NCBI GenBank assembly: GCA_010279815.1
Contig: QEOQ01000207.1
Coordinates: 88,547-152,546 of the forward strand
Direction of reading: 5' to 3'
DNA from: Brachionus plicatilis
Lineage: Eukaryota > Rotifera > Eurotatoria > Ploima > Brachionidae
DNA: 64,000 bases
Position 1 is the first letter of the stretch. Every line of letters starts with the position of its first letter. A program made the position numbers and the translations under genes. The notes under the pieces are model-generated. The model saw nothing but the letters and a program-made list of their open reading frames with translations, made no database searches and was not told the origin of the DNA. Shown piece after piece: positions 26,695 to 37,935 of this stretch.

Positions 26695-28133
26695 ATGCTC
26701 GATAACATTGACGACAAAAAACTAGACCCAAAATCGATCCAAACGTCAACCAGACTAATCGACACACACGATCCAATCGACCTTCACTTAGCTCACGAAC
26801 TAGCGCACTGTTTACGCGAGCACGACACCGAAAAATTCATCTTCATCTATGACTTCAAAGTGCCGGACACATTCGATCCGAGCCGAGTAAGCTCACCTTT
26901 AATTAAAAGCCAAGCAAATCGCGCACCAAAATCTAACCTAACTTTTTTTGCCAGATAGACCGACTGAAGGAAAACTCGCGCATCTTGTCCGAGCTGCATC
27001 CGACTGAGTTCGCCAAGGTCTGTGATGATCTCAAGTGCGACATGGACCAAAACCGAATAGTCAAAAACGAAGAATACTTTAGACAGAAGAGCGCGGCCGC
27101 CTCGACCGACACGATCAAGTTCGAGAACGAGGCCCTGGCCAAACAGTTTCTGGACGACTCGGACGCGGCCACCGACGCCTTCAACTTGCCAAAACTGAGC
27201 GGCCATGGTTCGTCGATGTGCCGCGACGGCTTTGTCACCAACCTCCGCTACCAAACCTACAAAGACAACAAGCGAAACGAGACCCAGTTGACCAGCTGCT
27301 ATGACGAAGTCTACGCGGTCAAGAGCCAGTCGGACGACCTTGACTCCGACGAAAAGCTCTCCTCGTCCGCGTCCTCGTCCATCTCGTATCGGTCCAACAA
27401 ACACGATCACGTGATCATAAACATGAGCAACGACGACGACGACCACCAGTTTGGCTCATTCGAGAACAAGTACAAGCAGCAGGACGACTATTTGGAGGCC
27501 TTGAAGAACGAGTGCAAGGTGGGCACTAGCTTGAAGAGTGGCCGGGAGGACGCGGCCAGGTCGCACGTCGCCTACCAGCTCATGGCCCAGAGTCAGATGG
27601 ACAGAAGCAAGCTGAACAGGAGCGATCAGATGAGAGGCGACTTTAGCAAGGCGTGCGACGAAGAGTCGGACTCGGCGCCCAATTTGGACAGCTCACAGTT
27701 TTTGCTCAGCCACGTACTGAGCAAGCTGGTCGAGAAGAACAAGCCCGACAAGGCCTCGCCGCTCCAGTTTAATAACTACAAATTTGAGGAGAAATGCGAA
27801 GGCAAGATTGGCAACGAGGGATGCCGGTTGGCTTGCAAAAGCGACCATTTAGACTCGCACGGCTCCAGCATGACCAACTCGAGCAAGCATGAGGATGACG
27901 ACGAGGAAAAGGACGATGAGTACGAAATGGACTTTGATCAGTATTTTCCGCACAAAACAGAGCGCAAAAATGATAAGGACCAGGGCTTGAAGAAAACAAT
28001 TGAAGAATTGAGCACCAGACATGTTGCTGAAAGTAAAAAAAGCCTGGGCAGAAATGAGTCCACTGAGATGTCCAAGGCCTGTGCTGTCAAGAATGCGCCG
28101 CCGAGCGCTGGATTTCATCAAAAGTATTTATGA
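26695..28133 (+). CDS. Acidic two-exon protein, unrecognised
   Basis: Exons 26695-26886 and 26955-28133 join in phase 0 across a 68-nt intron (CGA|GTAAGC ... TTTTTTTGCCAG|ATA) to give 456 residues. The N-terminal 130 residues look folded and charged (DPIDLHLAHELAHCLREHD, FIFIYDFKVPDTFDPSR, LHPTEFAKVCDDLKCDMDQ). The rest is polar and probably disordered, with an acidic stretch (HEDDDEEKDDEYEMDFDQYF) near residue 400. I recognise no domain; the HELAH string resembles a zinc-metalloprotease HExxH only superficially and lacks the second His/Glu. The coding part is strikingly GC-rich, like TBCEL at 56.1 kb and unlike the other genes. An upstream ATG at 26672 opens a short frame that overlaps this start. 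The ATG at 26695 is the first in the coding frame. Confidence 0.75.
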
Positions 28134-28163
28134 TTTTTTTGTTAGTTTTTAAATAATTTAAAA

Positions 28164-29267
28164 AAGTGAGTTGATATAAGGAATCATGGTAAATTTACGT
28201 AAAAAATTGTAATTTTACTATTTTTTAAGTAAAACAAGAATTGTAAAAAATGGTAAATTAAATAAATTTTACGTAAATAGAAGTAAAATTACCAATTTTT
28301 ACGTTAAATTATGTTAACTCCAAATATGCCAAAAAAATCTAAAATTTGCTGTTTTTCATAAAATTTTGTTAAAAAAACAATTTTGACTTCTGAAATTTTT
28401 TTTTTTTTAATTTAATTTTTTTCCATTTTTTACGTAAAAATTGGTAAAATCCCAAATTTTACAGGTAAATTTTGGTAAAATATAGTAAAAAAAGAAAAGA
28501 ATCTAAAAAACAAAAAATTTTGTTTTTTTTAACACTTTTATTTCTTGAAATTTTTTTAATGCAATTAATAGCCTTGTGATATAGTGCGTGCAACGGCTTC
28601 CTGACGAGTGTCAGTTAGTACCTGGGAAAAATAATAGTCTATGGCTGGTCCCGGTCATTGGTGATCCTTAGATCCTTAGCTTACTCTTTATAAAAGCGGG
28701 GGAAGATGTGATTTAGTGACATCTTTGTCGATATCACTGGAAAGTTAATTAACTAAACTATGAGCGTTTAAGTTAAGAAGGAGTATAAATACATGTTTCA
28801 ATACGTCTAACGAAAGAGATCGGATAGACGGGCTCAAAGATACTAATGTAAACATTACAAGCCTTACATCAATCACCATCTTTTTGAATAATGATCTCAA
28901 TTACCTTTTAATATATTAATTAATATGTAAATGATATTTTAATTTTGTTTCTTTAAGTTGTTAATATATTTCTTGCATCTATACAAAATTTTTTGTTTTT
29001 TAGATTCTTTTCTTTTTTTTACCATATTTTACCAAAATTTACCTGTAAAATTTGGGATTTTACCAATTTTTACGTAAAAAATGGAAAAAAATTAAATTAA
29101 AAAAAAAAATTTCACAAGTCAAAATCGTTTTTTTTAACAAAATTTTATGGAAAACAGCAAATTTGAGATTTTTTTGGAATTTTTGAAGTTAACATAATTT
29201 GGTAATTTTACTTCTATTTACGTAAAATTTAGTTAATTTACCATGAATCCTTATATCAAATTACTTC
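28164..29267. mobile_element. Foldback element with long inverted arms
   Basis: Arms of about 300-370 bp (28164-28530 and 28982-29267) are inverted copies. Outer ends are TTGATATAAGGAATCATGGT and its near-complement ACCATGAATCCTTATATCAA. Inner ends are AAAGAATCTAAAAAACAAAA and its complement. The arms are filled with GGTAAATTTTACGTAAAAA-type repeats. The unique loop of about 450 bp (28531-28981) is more GC-rich and has no open frame. No clear target-site duplication was found. Element type is inferred from structure. Confidence 0.75.
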
Positions 29268-29594
29268 TCTATTTATTTGTTTGACTGTGCCGAGCGGAAA
29301 TTGATTCAGATAAGAGGTGGTCAAAAGTCAAAGTAAAGTCTGGACTTTGATTTAAAATTTATTTTTAGTTTATTGGTTTCTTTTTGTAAGATAATTTGAT
29401 TCATTTCTATTCAATTAATGTTCAATATCTATGAAAAAGAAGTCTTTAAAAAAAATTTTTTTTCATTACCCATAGAAGCAAGTCTGTAGCTTATAATTAT
29501 TATTATTATTTTTATTATCAAATACAACTTACATGTTTAGACTTGTTTATTTTTAAAGCAATCGAAAATTCAATACAGTAAAAAATTTAATTTT

Positions 29595-30535
29595 CAATTA
29601 GTTTAATTTTTTGTGTTTGAATTACAAAATGTATCCAATGTTGAAATTACATTGAAAAATTACGATGTTTCAAATATTTTTTTCAGTTTCAAATAAAAAA
29701 ATAACTTTAAGTTAATATTGCAAGCATGAAAAACTTGTTTTTTTTTTTTAATTTTGACTCAGTTAGGTGAACCATGGTTCATCTTTTAGTTAAACAATTC
29801 TTGGTTCCAGATTTAAGTAGAGAGGGCATTTGGGAATTTTGGATTGTTGAAAGGCTAATACCAGGTCAACTAGATCAGAGCAAATGCTTTTTCTAAAGCT
29901 CCTTCAAATTAAAAGAAAAACAAAAAAATTCTTAACTTCAATTATTGTTTATTTTTATTTCAGTATCGAGAATTAGGCATTCTATTAAATAGCTATTTTA
30001 TTCAATATATTCTGATAGTCTAAAATTTTTTCACCTAATTTGAGATTTTATCACCTAATTCTATTTTGGTTCACTTTTTCGTGAACAAAAAAATTAGGTG
30101 AACTTATAGTTCACAAACACGAGAACAAAAATTGATCGAAAAATATGTGAACTATGGTCCACCAAACCGACTAGATGAATTACTTGTCTTTTTTTTAAAT
30201 TTAATTTATCTTATTTAACTTTATTTTTAATTTTTTTGTTTCATATATTTTATTTTGAAGGTTGGTAAAGGTATAGGTAAACGAATATATAATAAATAAA
30301 TAATTTAAAAGTTAAAAAAAGAATTTTCTATATTTTTTTTCAAATTTCTAAATTAAAATTAAACTCTTTTTATTTTACAAAAGAGTTTAATTTCAAATAT
30401 AAAAATGCGTGCAATATTAACTTAAAATTATTTTTGTATTTGAAACTGAAAAAAATTTGAAACATCGCACTTTTTCAATGTTATTTCAACATTGGATACA
30501 TTTTGTGATTCAAACACAAAAAATTAAACCAATTC
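29595..30535. mobile_element. Second foldback element with nested inverted motifs
   Basis: Arms of about 135-150 bp (29595-29745 and 30400-30535) match inverted, for example TAATTTTTTGTGTTTGAAT and TGTATCCAATGTTGAAAT against their complements near 30495-30530. The loop holds a second inverted pair, GTTAGGTGAACCATGGTTCA (about 29763) against GTGAACTATGGTCCACC (about 30151), and several TTAGGTGAA motifs. It does not encode protein. Confidence 0.7.
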
Positions 30536-32240
30536 TATATTAAAATACAATTTGATAAAGAATAATCAACTTACTGCCAAATAATTCATTAATTTTTTCT
30601 TTAAACTGAACTAATTAAAGCAAAGCAAAATATTTTAGAAATTAAAAAATAAGTTTTATTAATTAGTACTATGTTTATCAATATTCGATCTATTCTTCTA
30701 ATATTAAAGATTTATTTAATTTTTTGCTTTTGCTTTTAAAATTTAATTTGTTAACTTACATTTAACAAATTAAATTTTAAAGATGTTGAGCATTTATTTT
30801 TAAAATTATTAATAGTGGTTTTCAATTTAATGAAATATATTTGGCAACAGTTTTTAATCCACCGTAGAAAAAAAAATTTAAAGTAAAATAAAAAAGAAGA
30901 AAAAAGTTAATGTAGTAGATGAAAAATAAGCTGAAACACAATAAAAAAGAAAATTAAAATAGAAAAAATTGAAAAGGAATTATTTATTTTGCTTACTATT
31001 TTTTCCGCCAAAAATATGCCATTAAACAAAAACATTTATCTCTTATAAAAAACCATTTATCAATTAGGTTCAATTTTTCAGTCTAATATATATGTTAATG
31101 CACAAAATTTTGTTTTTTAAATTCCAATATCTATTCTTTTCGTACCAGTATTTTGCCTTTGGTTTTCTAGCGCGCTTATTGTCGAAATCAATATTTTTAA
31201 AGCTAAAACAGATTTGAATCAGTTTAGTCTTAACTGCGGACAGCTACATTATATCTGAAAAGTTTTCCAAATAATTTATACTTTTATCAAATATTTAAAA
31301 TAATATACAAAGCTCATCTGGTCATTACCATTTACAATTTTAGTACGTAATTTACGATTATTTATTTTTACATTCTTTCGAAGTCAATAGTCAATTATTT
31401 ATGAAATTCTGAAACGGTTTGTTTTGTTTCAAATTCACTTTTTATTTGTCTTTTCTCATTCATTTTCACAAAACAGGCCCTTTTAAGTTCATCAATAAAT
31501 TTTTTTTATTTTATTTTTCGTATAAAATTTGCTAATTTTGCGTAAAATTCTATGAAAAATTGTAAATCATTTCATTATTAAAGTAAAAAGCGAAAAAAAC
31601 TATATTATAAAGATTGATAAATATCTTTAGAAAATAGATAAAATTCTGTTTGGTCTGTCTAAATATTTTGTTGTGGAAGATATATAGATATACATAAAAT
31701 ATTTTAATTTGACCACCTCACTAATTTATTATTATCTATCTAACAATTTTTGTGTAAACGTTAAGTTAGTTAGCCTTAAGTTTAATAAAAATATAATTTG
31801 ACTTATTTTAAACAAATTCACTTATGTTTATTAAAATTATTTTTAATAAACGTAATGAGTTTTTTGTTTTCAATTTGACTAATAAGCAGAAAATAAGCAT
31901 TGCGAGATTCACTAATAACTGAACAAATTGTATTTCCTTTTGTGATAAATTGAAATAAATGAATCAAAAATTGACTAAATATTGCAGCATAAAAATTTTT
32001 GTACCAAAAAAAATATCATAAATTTATTTACTATATTGATTGAATTAATGATAATTTCAATCCTATTGATTTTTTGTTTTTTGGCACGTTGAAAAAATAT
32101 ATTTAAAAAATAAGACAATCAATTATCCTTTAAATTTTTGGGCTAAAGCTTAAAAACTTTTTTTAACCTTCTTAATAAAATGTATATTAATTAAATCAAT
32201 TAAATAAAAAAAATTTTGTTTGCATTTAATGTGAATGGGA
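30536..32240. other. AT-rich DNA with a decayed repeat
   Basis: About 30665-30880 contains TTTATCAATATTCGATCTATTC, poly-AAAGC-type sequence and GGCAACAGTTTTTAATCCACCG, related to the interior and ends of the 6487-7107 element. Otherwise I see no feature. Confidence 0.5.
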
Positions 32241-32261
32241 TATTTATTTATTTATTTATTT
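32241..32261. repeat. (TTTA)n microsatellite
   Basis: Five TTTA units lie immediately left of the assembly gap. Confidence 0.85.
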
Positions 32262-32290
32262 GATTCAAATTAACCTCCATCAGGAGAAGT

Positions 32291-33082
32291 NNNNNNNNNN
32301 NNNNNNNNNNNNNNNNNNNNNNNNNNNNNNNNNNNNNNNNNNNNNNNNNNNNNNNNNNNNNNNNNNNNNNNNNNNNNNNNNNNNNNNNNNNNNNNNNNNN
32401 NNNNNNNNNNNNNNNNNNNNNNNNNNNNNNNNNNNNNNNNNNNNNNNNNNNNNNNNNNNNNNNNNNNNNNNNNNNNNNNNNNNNNNNNNNNNNNNNNNNN
32501 NNNNNNNNNNNNNNNNNNNNNNNNNNNNNNNNNNNNNNNNNNNNNNNNNNNNNNNNNNNNNNNNNNNNNNNNNNNNNNNNNNNNNNNNNNNNNNNNNNNN
32601 NNNNNNNNNNNNNNNNNNNNNNNNNNNNNNNNNNNNNNNNNNNNNNNNNNNNNNNNNNNNNNNNNNNNNNNNNNNNNNNNNNNNNNNNNNNNNNNNNNNN
32701 NNNNNNNNNNNNNNNNNNNNNNNNNNNNNNNNNNNNNNNNNNNNNNNNNNNNNNNNNNNNNNNNNNNNNNNNNNNNNNNNNNNNNNNNNNNNNNNNNNNN
32801 NNNNNNNNNNNNNNNNNNNNNNNNNNNNNNNNNNNNNNNNNNNNNNNNNNNNNNNNNNNNNNNNNNNNNNNNNNNNNNNNNNNNNNNNNNNNNNNNNNNN
32901 NNNNNNNNNNNNNNNNNNNNNNNNNNNNNNNNNNNNNNNNNNNNNNNNNNNNNNNNNNNNNNNNNNNNNNNNNNNNNNNNNNNNNNNNNNNNNNNNNNNN
33001 NNNNNNNNNNNNNNNNNNNNNNNNNNNNNNNNNNNNNNNNNNNNNNNNNNNNNNNNNNNNNNNNNNNNNNNNNNNNNNNNNN
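32291..33082. other. Assembly gap, 792 N
   Basis: The run of N is flanked on the right by a LINE reverse-transcriptase fragment and on the left by a simple repeat, so a repeat probably caused the assembly failure. Confidence 0.99.
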
Positions 33083-33223
33083 ATAAACAATTATTGAGAT
33101 ATTGAGATTATTAAAAATACCACCTAATTTCTTTTCTAAGCATTCTTCAATTAAATCGTCTATAAAGATATTGAAAAGGAAAGGGGATAAGATCCCACCC
33201 TGCTTTACACCACATTCAACCTG
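33083..33223 (-). pseudogene. LINE reverse-transcriptase palm fragment, cut by gap
   Basis: The minus-strand frame reads QVECGVKQGGILSPFLFNIF followed by IDDLIEECLEKKLGG and, at the gap edge, NISIIVY. GVxQGxxLSPxLFNxxxxDL is the reverse-transcriptase block before the catalytic YxDD box. The frame enters the gap just where that box is expected. The strand upstream of the block (33224 onward) is closed by stops (a TAA precedes the frame), so the copy is 5'-damaged. What lies in the gap is unknown. Confidence 0.85.
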
Positions 33224-33872
33224 AAATATTTATGAACTTAATTTAAAGGTGAAAACTAGTTTTTGAATCAAATCTCAGATTCTGAAAAAATTCTGAAGAA
33301 TAATTGCTAATTTTTTAACTGCTTACGTGCATATTTTAGAGAAAATGCAGAGTTTTTGAATACACAAAATTCATGTTCAACAAATTTATTTTCACATTAA
33401 ATAGCTTTTACTTTATTTATACTAACTTAATGAGAAATTTTATTATCATTCTAGCCAGATCAATAGTCAAATCAAAATCAAATTGTTTAATGTATATCAC
33501 ATCTTACCTTAGTATTTTCAAAAGCTCATTTGTTCCTCTTTTAACAATCATTTACCTTTTTTGTTTAATATTCGAGAAAATATTCTTTTAATGTTTCTTT
33601 TTTAGAAGTGAATTTATTTTTAGGTAAAAAGGTAAAAAAAAATACCGGTTTCATGACTTAAAGATCAATCAGTAACCTTAAAATTTGAATAGCAATGTGG
33701 CTTTACGAATTTAATAATAGAAGAATAGTAATGAAAAATAAAATTTAAATTACTTTTTTCCTGTTGCGCAAAAATATCATATTTTTTTTTTTAAATAAAA
33801 AAAATCATTTAAGTGTGCAAAAACTCTACAAATTAATTGTGCTTTCATTTTCATTTTTTTACTTTATTTTTG
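33224..33872. other. AT-rich noncoding DNA
   Basis: A 72-codon open frame at 33373-33591 has hydrophobic, AT-driven composition and no recognised motif. I see nothing else. Confidence 0.5.
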
Positions 33873-34410
33873 GCACAATTTGGGCAACTTGAAGTTGATG
33901 ATCAATTCAATATATCATTTCAATTCAAAGAGTTTTTTCATTTGATATTAAAATTAATCTTTGAATTAATTGAAAAATTTTTAATGTAAAATGCCTTACA
34001 TGTTATGTAGATTTAAAAAATTAAAAAAATTATCCCAAAAATTTTTGTAGAAAAGATCGATCTTTTTATTTTATTACTTATTTGGAATTTTAATATTTGA
34101 AATTCATTTTTAATGTTTTATTTTAATTTTGAGTGCTAAATACAAATACTTTAGAAATAAAAAATTTCAAAATAAACTCTACAAAAAATCAATTTATAAA
34201 AATTTAAATTTTAAAATCGATTTTATCAATAGATTTATAAAAGATTTTTTTAAATTATTTAATTTTTTTTATTCTACATAACATGTAAATCATATTATTT
34301 TAAAATTATTTAGATAAATTTAAAGATTAATTTTGTTATCTAAAGATAAACTCTTTGAATTGAAATGATATTTTAAATTGATCTTCAACTTCAATATGCT
34401 ACAATTTGCA
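33873..34410. repeat. Inverted-repeat element upstream of the 34.6-kb gene
   Basis: The left arm (about 33873-34030, with TTGAAGTTGATGATCAATTC and ATCATTTCAATTCAAAGAG) matches the right arm inverted (about 34265-34410, with CTCTTTGAATTGAAATGAT and GATCTTCAACTTCAA). The arms also share ACATGTTATGTAGA against TCTACATAACATGT. It has no coding potential. Confidence 0.7.
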
Positions 34411-34633
34411 CAGTTGTAGCAAGGTTTTACTATGACCATTTTTAAAAAATTTTATTTCATAACCCTGTTTTTTTTTAAATCTAAATCATAATTTATCATT
34501 TGATGAAAAATTTTTATCATCAAAAATTAATAATATTTTTCTTTTTTGATGCATTATTTAAAAAGAAAATTTTTTGACAAAATTATTTGAAAAATATTTA
34601 TGTAAATAATTTTTTTTTCTTTTTAAAAAAAAG

Positions 34634-36644
34634 GTATCAAAACTGTGCATATTTTTTAAATTGTCCAAATCCGGAACTGCAACAAAACAACAAAACAACT
34701 GAAGAAAAATCAACTCCAATCGACAACAAATCTAAATCGGCACCGAATGCAAAAAAAAGCCAAAAAAAAGCTTCAAACAATCAAAACGATTCGAAAAAAA
34801 ATTCGATGTATTCAAAACATTGGATTGAAGATGTCGACTCTCTACTCGAATTCATTACCTCAACATCAATAAAATCCGAACAAAAGCCAAACAAATCTAA
34901 AAAACAAAATACTGAAACAAGTAACCCGAGCAATAACAATAATAATAATAATAATTGTAATAATATCAATAATAAAAACTTGAGCAAAAAAAATAAAAAA
35001 TCCGAGTCCGAGTGCAAGCAGAAGCCGACTTCGGCGGAAGACAGCGAAATTACTGAACCAACACAATTTGACGCGGTATCAATTGAATCTCCTCCGACCA
35101 AGATAAACGATTCGAACATATTGCCACAAATTGAGCAGCCCAACATTGACATTCACCAAGATTTGCCCGAGACTGAATTTGTCACTGTAATCAAAGGAAA
35201 AAAAGTTAAAAAAGAAGCCAAAGAATCCAAAGAGCTATTTGAGAATTCTAAAAGCGAAAATTTGGTATCATCTCAATCAGCTAGTAAAAAAACCAAACAA
35301 AATAAAAGTATAGAGAAGCACAATTTTACGCCTAGAAGAGATTCTGTGGAGAAAAAGCCTTCTGTCAAGACTATAGAAGCCAAAAGCGATCCGCAACCAA
35401 CTTCCATTAACCAAGAGCCCAAGGAAGAAAAATCAACTGAAATTTTAGAACAAATTGAAACTGCTGAAACCAAATCATCGAGTCCCGTTTTTCAAACTTC
35501 ACACACAAACCACAAAGAAAGCACATTAAAAAAATCGGCATCCATCTCTTCCAAAAAGACTCCAGTTGTATTCTTGGACGAAATATTGATGAAAAAATCG
35601 AGCAGCTTTTCGCTTCCACTTGACATCAAATTTGGCTTGTCAACCGATGAAGAACAGACTGTCCAAGCCGAAGAACTCATCGATCCAAAAACAAACAACT
35701 CGGACACTGACCAAACAATTTTGGTCAAAAAAAAAACCAAACAAAAACGAAACAAATCAACACGAACTGCCTCCAAACGACTAGATCTAATTCAAAATCA
35801 TCACTCATCTGACAGCTCACTGAACCCTTTGACAAGTTGTGACGAAACTGAAACATCTAAAAATATAACTCTAAAAAAGAAAAAATCTCTGCGCAAAAAA
35901 CAAGCTGACACCGCGCCACAATCAACAGTCAACTCACAAGAAACAGAACAGAGCTCGTCCGGTCCCAGCTTTCAAGGATACTACACTCAGCCTTTTGCCA
36001 ATCAATACCAGCCTTACATCATTTACCAAATAGACCCGAACACCAATTTGCCTGTTGCTCTCATACCTGTCAATGCATATAACATAGCAGGCCAAGTCAA
36101 CACCGATGCCACTAGCCCATTGGGCAGCCAGTACTACACCGCTTTGGATTTAAATGCCTACAATTACCAACTGGCTAATTATCAATATATGCAGCAGTTT
36201 GGTCAAAATTATCAAGCAAACATGGTACCGATGGCATACAGTGTATTTGTTCCGCCAAGTGGGCCGACTGAATCTCAGAGTCAAGTGAATGTTCAGCAGG
36301 AAAGTCAAGCTCAAATACCTGTTGAAAATGCGAGTGATAACTCAAGAACCAATTCGAGGGATTATTACCAAAATGGAGCGATTGCGCAGACTAATTATAA
36401 TCTGCCATTGAATTATATGCATAACCATTATCCGGGACACCACGCCAGCTATCCGTCCTTTTCTAATTTAAATAATGGTTACATGCATCGATCTAGTTCG
36501 CTTTCGAACAGGCATAGTGGTCCGGCTGGTGAAATGAATCCGAGTCAGTGTGTCCAAAATGAAAATTCCAATTTGTTGAATAAAAATGTGGCCGGTTCGA
36601 ATGTCAAGCTCAAGAATCCTAGACACCCAAATAGCGCTTTCTAA
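34634..36644 (+). CDS. Low-complexity, probably disordered protein, unrecognised
   Basis: The frame is open for more than 660 codons to TAA at 36642-36644. It lacks an in-frame ATG before 34806, so translation either starts there or, more likely, an upstream exon is spliced on at the AG ending at 34633 after a T-rich tract. The N-terminal part is Lys/Ser/Gln-rich with a poly-Asn run, then MYSKHWIEDVDSLLEFI, TEFVTVIKGKKVKKE and VFLDEILMKKSSSFSLPLDI. Two lysine clusters look like nuclear localisation signals. The C-terminal third is Tyr/Gln/Asn-rich (YQPYIIYQIDPNTNLPVALI and QYMQQFGQNYQANM), a prion-like composition often seen in RNA-binding or transcription-related proteins. I do not recognise the family. 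Real coding is supported by the length and the codon-biased mixed sequence relative to the flanks. Confidence 0.8.
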
Positions 36645-37341
36645 ATTGGCTTTTGTCTATTTTAGGCTGAAATTAATTAATGTTGATTTGTTTTTTGTTT
36701 CCTTTTATTTTTAATTACAATTGAATTTTTTTAATTACGTAGAGGTTGTAAGAAATTTGTTTATTTTATTTATAAAAAGCGTTTATTTTATGTTTACAAA
36801 CGGTGAAGAATATACGAATTAAAAAAGAATAATAAGAAAAAAATTAGATTGTAGAGCATGTAGCCTTTTTTCGGAAGGTGAGATCAATTTTAGTCCTTTT
36901 TTTAATTTAAAATTTCATTTAAACACAATTGTTTCGTTTTTTTCTAAAATAAATTATTTTAAAATGTTAAATTTTTATTTAATTAATCTTATCTATTAAT
37001 AATGCTAAAACTGGCGATATTTGAAATAAAAGAGTTCACCAAAAAAATTATTTGAAAATTAAAATTTTATGTCTACAATTAACTTTAAGTGAGATCTAAA
37101 CAAGAAAGTCAAAGTCAATTCTCAATAAATTAATATTTAAAAGTATATTTTAAAAATAGATTTTTTAGGGATTTGAAATCCAAAATATTATTAAAAATAG
37201 GTTCAAATATTATTCAAGTTTTTATTAATAATATTTGTAAGCAGATTATTGTTTTTTGAATTAAATTGTATTTATTTTAAAAATCATACTAAATTTTCTT
37301 ATAAATTAGTCCAAATAGAAAATCATTATTATAACTTTTAG
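36645..37341. other. 3' flank of the 34.6-kb gene
   Basis: AT-rich sequence without an exon that I can support. It presumably contains the 3' UTR. Confidence 0.5.
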
Positions 37342-37550
37342 GCCATCAATTAATGTTTTACCAAAATGATTGTGATTTGAATAGTTCAGAAAATGAATCC
37401 GATCTCGAGCAAGCAGTTGTCGAACAAGAACCTCTTAGCAATTCAGTTATTAAAAAAGCATAGGTTGCTGAAGTTACAGTAGAAGGTACAGTCGAAGCTA
37501 CAGTGGATTTACCAAGAAAACGAGAAAGGCCAAAGAAATCAACAACTTAG
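37342..37550 (+). pseudogene. Exon-like remnant with AT-hook-like basic end
   Basis: Behind an acceptor-like ATAACTTTTAG the frame reads MFYQNDCDLNSSENESDLEQ and VVEQEPLSNSVIKKA, a stop (TAG 37461-37463), then VAEVTVEGTVEATVDLPRKR and ERPKKSTT, ending in a stop that coincides with TTAG|GTAAAA. Acidic sequence followed by a PRKRxRPKKS patch resembles the segment ahead of the BED zinc finger in hAT transposases, and also AT-hook proteins. One internal stop suggests decay. No downstream transposase exon was found. The hAT-like MITE at 37936 is nearby, but a link is speculation. Confidence 0.35.
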
Positions 37551-37935
37551 GTAAAAAAATCAAGAAAAAATTAATTGTTTTTATTCTTTTATATTCTTTT
37601 ATATTTTGTCATTTAAATAAATATTTTCGTCACTAAAATTAGTTTTTTTGTCTACAAATAAGGTTTTATTTTGACAGTGAAAAATTATTAAATAGTCATC
37701 TCAATATATAAATTTGTCAGTCGTTTAGTTTTTATGTCAGAATAACTAGTTTTTTATAGTTTTTTAAAACAGATTAATTAAGTCACCACTTTTAGTTATT
37801 TTTGTCATCTTAAAAAAATTTAATTTGTCACCCCCAAAAAATATAAGCCCAACTTTTACTTTATTTTTAGTTGTGTTTACGTTTTTTTTATTCTCTTTTT
37901 CCATCTTTGTACCCATTGTTTGATTATTAATATGA

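Noticed and set aside
26749..26800. HELAH string as a zinc-protease HExxH motif in the 26.7-kb protein
   Set aside because: HELAH lacks the full HExxH spacing context and a downstream third ligand; the protein is otherwise acidic and disordered.
26847..27446. 199-codon Val/Gly-rich minus-strand frame
   Set aside because: It is antisense to the GC-rich exons of the 26695 gene, where reverse frames stay open because of codon bias. The plus-strand frame has splice signals and a normal amino-acid composition.
32248..33105. Frames spanning the N gap on both strands
   Set aside because: They are open only because N codons contain no stops.
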